From contig NC_081818.1 in NCBI RefSeq assembly GCF_030704535.1, positions 1,687,001 through 1,751,000 of the forward strand: a stretch of DNA of 64,000 bases, in the 5' to 3' direction. Each line of letters opens with the position of its first letter. Position 1 is the first letter of the stretch. Made by a program: the position numbers and the translations under genes. The DNA is from Vitis vinifera (Eukaryota > Streptophyta > Magnoliopsida > Vitales > Vitaceae). Shown piece after piece: positions 58,441 to 64,000 of this stretch. Under the pieces are notes generated by a model, which saw only the letters and a program-made list of their open reading frames with translations, had not been told where the DNA came from and searched no databases.

Positions 58441-60987
58441 CTTAGACTTAGATCATAACACAGATATCCATTTAGTGGAATATGGAATAACATGTGGCTT
58501 TCTCAAAACATAAATGAAAGAATTCTTATGTATGGTATGTGGAAACATGATATATGGGTAAATAAATTATATCTATTTTAAAAGGGGTTGTTATTCGCAT
58601 CATCCTTTTGTTAAATATAACACTTTTTTGTCATTTTTTTTTCATATATACCCTTTTTAATAAAGAACTCTCTCTAACCTTCTTTTAATATATTAAACCT
58701 AAATTCTAGTTGATTAAGGTTGCGAATCACATACGAGAGTCATTACTTTTTCTGCGTTGCAAAATTTGACATACTTACCTTTGAACGCAACCAAAGATGT
58801 TCAAGGTCCTACGAGAGTCATTACAATTGTTTATTTGGAGTTAGCTCGACACTTCGTAGCGATATAATTATTTTATTAATTTATTCTTATATTTACACAC
58901 ACGCAGATACGCCCTAATTGTTGATATTGTAATTGTTGTGTTTTTTTATAGGTAAATATGGTTTCAGATTTTCCATTGCCAAGAATTCATCCCAGTTGGT
59001 ATTCGTATCATGGTATCATGATGTCAGTGTATTCAATTGCGACGAGCAATTTAAGCTGAGGTTAGAGGAGTGGCATAAACAATTTGGAACAACTACAGTA
59101 GATTATGTAGACCTTGATTGAGTTCATCATTAATACATTGAGATGGTATTTAGTTTATTATATTTATTGACTTTTGAACATATGTAGTATTTAAGTCTCA
59201 CAATGTTTTGACATTTTTTTAGGCTCTTGATTACATACTTTGTTTTATGAGTCTTTACTTCGCATACACAAATAATTATTACATTGCTCATATTCTTAAT
59301 CAATCTCTAGTTATATGCAATATTTTTGTTTGGGTTACAAAAAAAAATCATATTGAACACAATAAAAAATATATTTTTTTTAAAACCATTCAAATTAAAT
59401 ATTGTTTATTTTAAAATTTTAATAATAATTTTTATTTAAAAAATTGAGTTATGAATTTCACATTAAAACATTGAATATAATAAAATCATTTTACATAATA
59501 TACTTTTGATGAAAAAATTATTTTATAATTTATTATTTAAAGAAATTATTTTGTTTTAAAATATCAGAAGAATATGAAAAACAATTGAGTGTGAAAAAAT
59601 AAAAGAAATGAAAAGAAAAAAAAAACACAGTTTAACCGTGGGGTGGGGGGGTCGGGTAGATAAAGATGAAAAGGAAGATAAAAATAAAATGAAAAAGAAT
59701 GCTAAAATGTAGAGTGCAGGTTGGGAAAATAAAAATAAAAAAGGGGTGCAATTGGGACGTGAGGTTGGGGAGGAGAGAAGGAAGAGGAGATATGAGAGAA
59801 GAAAGAGAGGGGGAAGGAATAAAGGAGGATAGTTTAGGAATGTAAAATGATGCGTTAGTTGTGAATAACATTTGAGTTTTAAAATATATCAGGATCATTG
59901 TCTGAAATAGAAATCTATATTTAGGTAGATATTTATAAGGAGATTGTGATTTTATATTTTATTTAATTCTCTTTTCTTGAATTTGATAAAAATATTTGAC
60001 ATAGACATAAGGGAATAAAAAAAAATTAAAACTCTTTCTTTTTTGAGAAAATCCTTTCTTTTCTTTGCTTGAAAAAAAAGAATGGGAAAGTTAAAATAAT
60101 AATAATAAAAGGAACTATGGATTCTTGCACAATGCTTTAGGGTGAATAGGGAGAACAAAAATATCTCTTTTATGCCCCATTTTTGTGGAATTTTGTAAGG
60201 TGGTTTAGAATATTCTAAAGGAAGGTGGTTGTTTGTGAGCCCCGATTTTAAAAATGCCACTAATATATACAAGTTGGATAAAAGCTACTATTTGTGGGTT
60301 AAAAGAATGGTTTGATTTAGGAAGTTGATTATTTAATAATATTTACTTTTTATACTAATTTTTGAAGTTTTATGGTTAAAAATTTAAAACATTAACCATG
60401 ACATTTCACATACAAATAGAAGAAGGAAAAAAATGGATTTCTAGTCTTCTGTTGAAAATTATTTTTTGTAATAGTCTTCTGTTCTTCAGGAAAATATATA
60501 TATATCTATAAAGAAAATATGTTTGACAACTAAAAACTATTTTTTTATTTTTTTTAAGAACAAAAAATAAAGGGTTTTTTAAAAAATATCTTTAAGTTGT
60601 TTTCTACGAGTTATTTTAAGAAATAAGTATACAAATATGTAGAACGATTAAAAATAAAAAAAAATAAAAGACTAGATATAAAAATTATTTTTAAATATAA
60701 AAAACAAATTAAAAATATTTTAGGTTTTTAAACAAACTTTTATTTCACAAAAATCATATAATAATTTTTAAAAATTATTCTCAAAAACTATTTTTAAAAA
60801 TTGGTTTAAACAACAATTACCAAATAAGCCCTAAGTACCTTTAAAGGAACCATATATCTCTAAAATTATATGTTTAAGTTTCATATATTTGCTGATTTGG
60901 AAAATAAAGGATAAAAAGTTTTCGCTATCATACATCAATTTGTTAAGTTTTATTTTGATATCAGAAAGTTTGAAATAATATTTTATT

Positions 60988-61014
60988 TAAAATATATATA
61001 TATATATATATATA
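60988..61014. repeat. (TA)n microsatellite
   Basis: Continuous TATA dinucleotide repeat in AT-rich DNA upstream of the PPR gene. Confidence 0.9.
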
Positions 61015-61455
61015 CAATGATGATTCTTTGAATTTATTTCTTTGTTCTCCTCTTTTTTCTTTTTATTGTTTACAAGAAATGAAGAATTTGAAATTATCGA
61101 TATTTTAAAGTTATTTTTACTATATTTAAGTTTCCTTAATATTTTCCAATGTCAATCAAAGAAAATAATTTAAATTAAATGAAATTAATTTTCAAATATC
61201 AAACTATCATTCCATGATATATTTTATTTTACTGTATAATGTTTGAAAATAAATTTTAATACAAAAAAAAAATCAATGATTGCCAGGTATAGTAGAATTT
61301 TCAGGCCCAAAAAACTATTGCAAGCCCAACCCAAATCCAGTCCAAGCCTAGACTAGGCCCAGCCCAAAAGGTTGTACCCAAGGCCCAGTTCTGTTAAATT
61401 TAAAGCCTAGCTGTTTTCAGAAGTTCAATATGGTCGTCTTTCATGGCCGGTGTGG

Positions 61456-63210
61456 ATGCCTCATATCCCTCTCTTCTCCTCTTTCTGGCGCCAAATAACG
61501 ACTGTTACTACCAAATTCAAATCCAAAAATTCGAATTACAAAACCCTCTCTGCACTCCAATCATGCAAATCCACGGAAGATTTGAAGAAAATCCACGCCC
61601 AACTCATCATCACAGGCCAAATCAAAGACACTTTCATAGCAACCAAAACGGTGGAATCCTATGCCGTTTCCGCCCGAAACATCGATTACGCTTTCTGGGT
61701 TTTTGTGGGCATCAATTATCCAGATTCTTATTCGTGGACAACGATGATTAGAGGGTTTGTAGAGGCCAAAAACCCCGAAAAAGCTCTAGAATTTTATGGC
61801 CTCATGAGGCAGAGAGGCGTTGAGTTGAATAAATTCACTTTTCTTTTCGTGCTTAAGGCTTATGGGTTGAGGCCCAGTTACCAGGAAGGTAGAATTGTTC
61901 ATGGGAAGCTTGTGAAAGTTGGGTTTTGCTATGATGTGTTTACGCGCAATGCACTGATTCACATGTACTTGAAATGTGGAAGTATTACTGATGCACACCT
62001 ATTGTTTGATGAAATGCCTAACCACAATGTGGTTACATGGAATACAATGATAACGGGTTGTTTTGGCTGTGGGGATACTGAGCGTGCGCGTAGATTGTTC
62101 GGTGAAATGCCTGAAAGGAATGTTGGATCATGGAATGCAGTTGTGGGTGGGTATTCTAAGTTGGGTCACGTTGATATCGCAAGATCATTGTTTGATTTGA
62201 TGCCGGAGAGAGATGTAGTGTCATGGGGTTCCATGATTTCGGCCTATGTTCAGAATGGTAGGGCTGCAGAAGCGTTAGAACTCTTCAAAGAAATGATGCT
62301 TGCAGGGGTTAGCGCAGATAGCATAATCATCACTAGCATTCTTTCAGCTTGCGCTCAAATTGGAGCACTGGACATGGGGAGGTGGATTCATGCTTATATG
62401 AAGAGAAGCAAACTGAGGAACGATGTTTTCTTGGACACTGCCCTTGTGGACATGTATGCCAAATGTGGGTGCATCGACACAGCATTTGGAGTATTCAACA
62501 CTATGCCGCGAAAAAATTTATGTTCCTGGAACGCCATGTTATCAGGGCTTGCTATTCATGGCCATGGATTTGCTGCTCTGGAGCTCTTCAAACAAATGGA
62601 ATCCACTGGAGTTGGACCAAACGACATAACCTTTGTTGCAGTTCTATCAGCATGTAGTCACATAGGATCAGTCGAGGAGGGGTGGAAGAAATTCAATCAG
62701 ATGGACAAGGAGTTCAACATCACTCCAAAGGTTGAACACTATGGCTGTATGGTAGATATCCTCTGCAGACAGGGGCTCATAAATGAGGCTAAAGAGATGA
62801 TCAGAACCATGCCATTGGAGCCAAATGTAGTTATATGGGGAGCTTTGCTTAATGCCTGTAAGGTCCATGGGTACACCAATGTTGGTGAGGATGTGGTGGG
62901 ATATATTCAGAAACTAGTCTCAGAAGACGGGGGGTGTTACGTGCTTTTATCAAATATATTTGCAGCTAAAAGTCAGTGGAATGAAGTTGAGAAGACGAGG
63001 AAGATGATGAAACAGATGGGAGTAGAGAAAAAAATTCCTGGGTACAGCTCTATAGAATTGGATAGTGTGGTTCATGACTTCTTTGCTGAAGACAGGTTAC
63101 ATTCTAAATGGAGGGAAGTGAGTACAGTTATAGAGAGACTAAACACTCACTTAGAAGTCAAGGGTTATGAGGCAAATCCATCATTGGTATTGTACAATAT
63201 AGATGAGTAG
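61456..63210 (+). CDS. Pentatricopeptide repeat protein, PLS class with E/E+ domain
   Basis: A single exon of 1755 nt, 584 aa plus TAG. The first in-frame ATG is at 61456. The N-terminus is short and basic/Ser-rich, compatible with organelle targeting. The start of the repeat region has the usual LKKIHAQLIITG. Repeats run from about residue 40 to 450, with typical words such as SWTTMIRGF, NALIHMYLKCGSI, VVTWNTMITG, VSWGSMISAYVQNGRAAEAL, DTALVDMYAKCG, WNAMLSGLAIHG and YGCMVDILCRQG. The C-terminus has the E region (PNVVIWGALLNACKVHG) and E+ region (KKIPGYSSIELDSVVHDF), and no DYW domain. Such proteins bind organellar RNA and usually take part in C-to-U editing, recruiting a DYW deaminase in trans. 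The RNA target is unknown. An upstream out-of-frame ATG lies at 61443. Confidence 0.95.
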   Translation: MPHIPLFSSFWRQITTVTTKFKSKNSNYKTLSALQSCKSTEDLKKIHAQLIITGQIKDTFIATKTVESYAVSARNIDYAFWVFVGINYPDSYSWTTMIRGFVEAKNPEKALEFYGLMRQRGVELNKFTFLFVLKAYGLRPSYQEGRIVHGKLVKVGFCYDVFTRNALIHMYLKCGSITDAHLLFDEMPNHNVVTWNTMITGCFGCGDTERARRLFGEMPERNVGSWNAVVGGYSKLGHVDIARSLFDLMPERDVVSWGSMISAYVQNGRAAEALELFKEMMLAGVSADSIIITSILSACAQIGALDMGRWIHAYMKRSKLRNDVFLDTALVDMYAKCGCIDTAFGVFNTMPRKNLCSWNAMLSGLAIHGHGFAALELFKQMESTGVGPNDITFVAVLSACSHIGSVEEGWKKFNQMDKEFNITPKVEHYGCMVDILCRQGLINEAKEMIRTMPLEPNVVIWGALLNACKVHGYTNVGEDVVGYIQKLVSEDGGCYVLLSNIFAAKSQWNEVEKTRKMMKQMGVEKKIPGYSSIELDSVVHDFFAEDRLHSKWREVSTVIERLNTHLEVKGYEANPSLVLYNIDE

Positions 63211-63802
63211 CTTGAAGTCAAATTCCAATGTGTGGGTCGTGGTTGTGGGTATACGCTAAATCTATATGGTTCTTTACAAGGGTACTTGAGCACTTTTTTG
63301 GCTATTCAGTCCTATGTAGAGGCATATTGTCATCATTCGTGTGTTAATTCTAGGTTCGTAATGCTTTTTTGAGATAGAAACAAGTGTAGCTATATTTTAT
63401 TTGTTATGATATGGTTAAGGTTTGAGTTGAATTGGATGTATTAGACTTGTTAAAAGATGGAGACAACTCCAGAAAGCAAAATGATTGATAAATGCTTTTG
63501 GGTATTAGGTTTGAGGAATGATAGAGTAGATATACATGTAACATAGTTTTTAAAAAGGCATATTTAAGCGCGTTTACACGAGAATTTGAAAGAATATATA
63601 AAAAATATTTACTAATTTTAAAACAATTTTTTGTTTTCTTTTTCTTCTTATTTTCGTCTCTATTTCTTTTCAAAGGAAAAAATGAGAGTAATAATAGGAG
63701 TATCTTGGAAAGATACCATGAGTAGGCGGAGTGGGATCGGCAGTGTACAGTACCAAAACAAAAATAAACTTTTCGAAACATTTTGATTTCTAAAAGGTGG
63801 TT
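63211..63802. other. Spacer between convergent genes, no gene seen
   Basis: This is the likely 3' UTR of the PPR gene followed by AT-rich sequence. The antisense open frame at 63404-63781 is low-complexity and not convincing. Confidence 0.5.
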
Positions 63803-63978
63803 TTAATGCTCCCATGCTTTCATTACTGTTATTCCAATTTTATAAACCATCAATTCTTCCTTTAAGGATCCATCCAGTTGTAACCATTCTTTGCCTACAG
63901 GCAAATCTGCAGCTCCAAGACTGAAAATGGTTATATTTTTATGTGCTTCCAGGAATGGATGCAAATCTGACGAGGCGT
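63803..63978 (-). CDS. Probable last coding exon of an unidentified gene (partial)
   Basis: On the minus strand, a plausible acceptor TTTGCAG/ACG (at 63979) opens a 176-nt exon ending in TAA at 63805-63803. The encoded C-terminus reads SSDLHPFLEAHKNITIFSLG, then AADLPVGKEWLQLDGSLKEE and a short tail ending MKAWEH. Amino-acid use looks like a real protein, and the block is visibly less AT-rich than its surroundings. The family was not recognised. The rest of the gene lies beyond the window, so the call rests on composition and the splice site only. Confidence 0.45.
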
Positions 63979-64000
63979 CTGCAAACTAAGTTCTGGGTAT

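Larger units (their letters stand above)
53841..61440. other. Intergenic region before the PPR gene, no gene seen
   Basis: AT-rich throughout. It holds a CTTT-type microsatellite (54157-54220), a 65-bp tandem repeat (56976-57120), a MITE-like element (57259-57641), a tandem pair of the dispersed repeat (58146-58440) and a TA microsatellite near 60990-61013. Short open frames at 53854-54358, 58720-59121 and 59632-60272 have no recognisable domain. Two copies of ACGAGAGTCATTAC lie about 80 bp apart near 58733 and 58812. Confidence 0.5.

Noticed and set aside
58720-59121. Two short frames with repeated ACGAGAGTCATTAC
   Set aside because: No recognisable domain or clear splice link; might be part of a repeat.

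Overview
This is nuclear DNA from a eudicot plant. The genes have spliced GT-AG introns, AT-rich intergenic DNA fills most of the window, and there are several LTR retrotransposons, MITE-like repeats and plant-specific families (PPR-E, HIPP, clade-E PP2C, GDSL esterase). Gene order and the conserved LTR start at 222 remind me of grapevine (Vitis). That is recollection, not a search result.

Layout. 222-9190 is an old transposon nest. An outer element of about 4 kb starts TATGGACCCC, ends GGGGTCTACA and is flanked by ATAAT on both sides; it looks like a very long solo LTR. A Ty1/copia element (3416-8398) sits inside it with its own ACATG duplication. 9196-12369 is AT-rich DNA with degenerate repeats. 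12374-12996 is a solo LTR carrying a tandem array of heat-shock elements just upstream of a TATA box. 13954-15973 (minus) is ribosomal protein eL22. 17616-20610 (plus) is a plastid-type TPR-like protein with a GC-AG intron. 23317-25545 (plus, non-coding first exon near 21.5 kb) is the telomere CST subunit TEN1. 25.6-30.9 kb is intergenic with a long hairpin repeat, a GC-richer patch full of ACGT cores and an AAT microsatellite. 32056-35243 (plus, leader from about 30.9 kb) is an EGR-type clade-E protein phosphatase 2C. 35.6-35.9 kb holds an snRNA-type promoter-like module followed by structured sequence. 37126-39723 is a second copia element, internally deleted. 40022-40690 (minus) is a broken 3-ketoacyl-CoA synthase fragment. 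41033-43036 (minus) is an intact GDSL esterase/lipase. 43-50 kb is intergenic, with MITE-like elements and an LTR-like end. 50094-51789 (plus) is a heavy-metal-associated isoprenylated protein. 51.8-61.4 kb is intergenic with tandem and dispersed repeats. 61456-63210 (plus) is an intronless PPR protein of the E/E+ class. The last 200 bases hold what looks like the terminal exon of an unidentified minus-strand gene.

The genes are ordinary, independent plant loci and do not form a pathway or cluster. The most interesting material is in the transposon fraction: the heat-shock-element LTR, the nested insertion, stop codons that look like methyl-cytosine decay, an in-frame loss of the integrase core in the second copia element, and the unidentified snRNA-promoter-like locus. 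All exon borders were read by eye from splice consensus, reading-frame continuity and family knowledge; no alignment or search was run.
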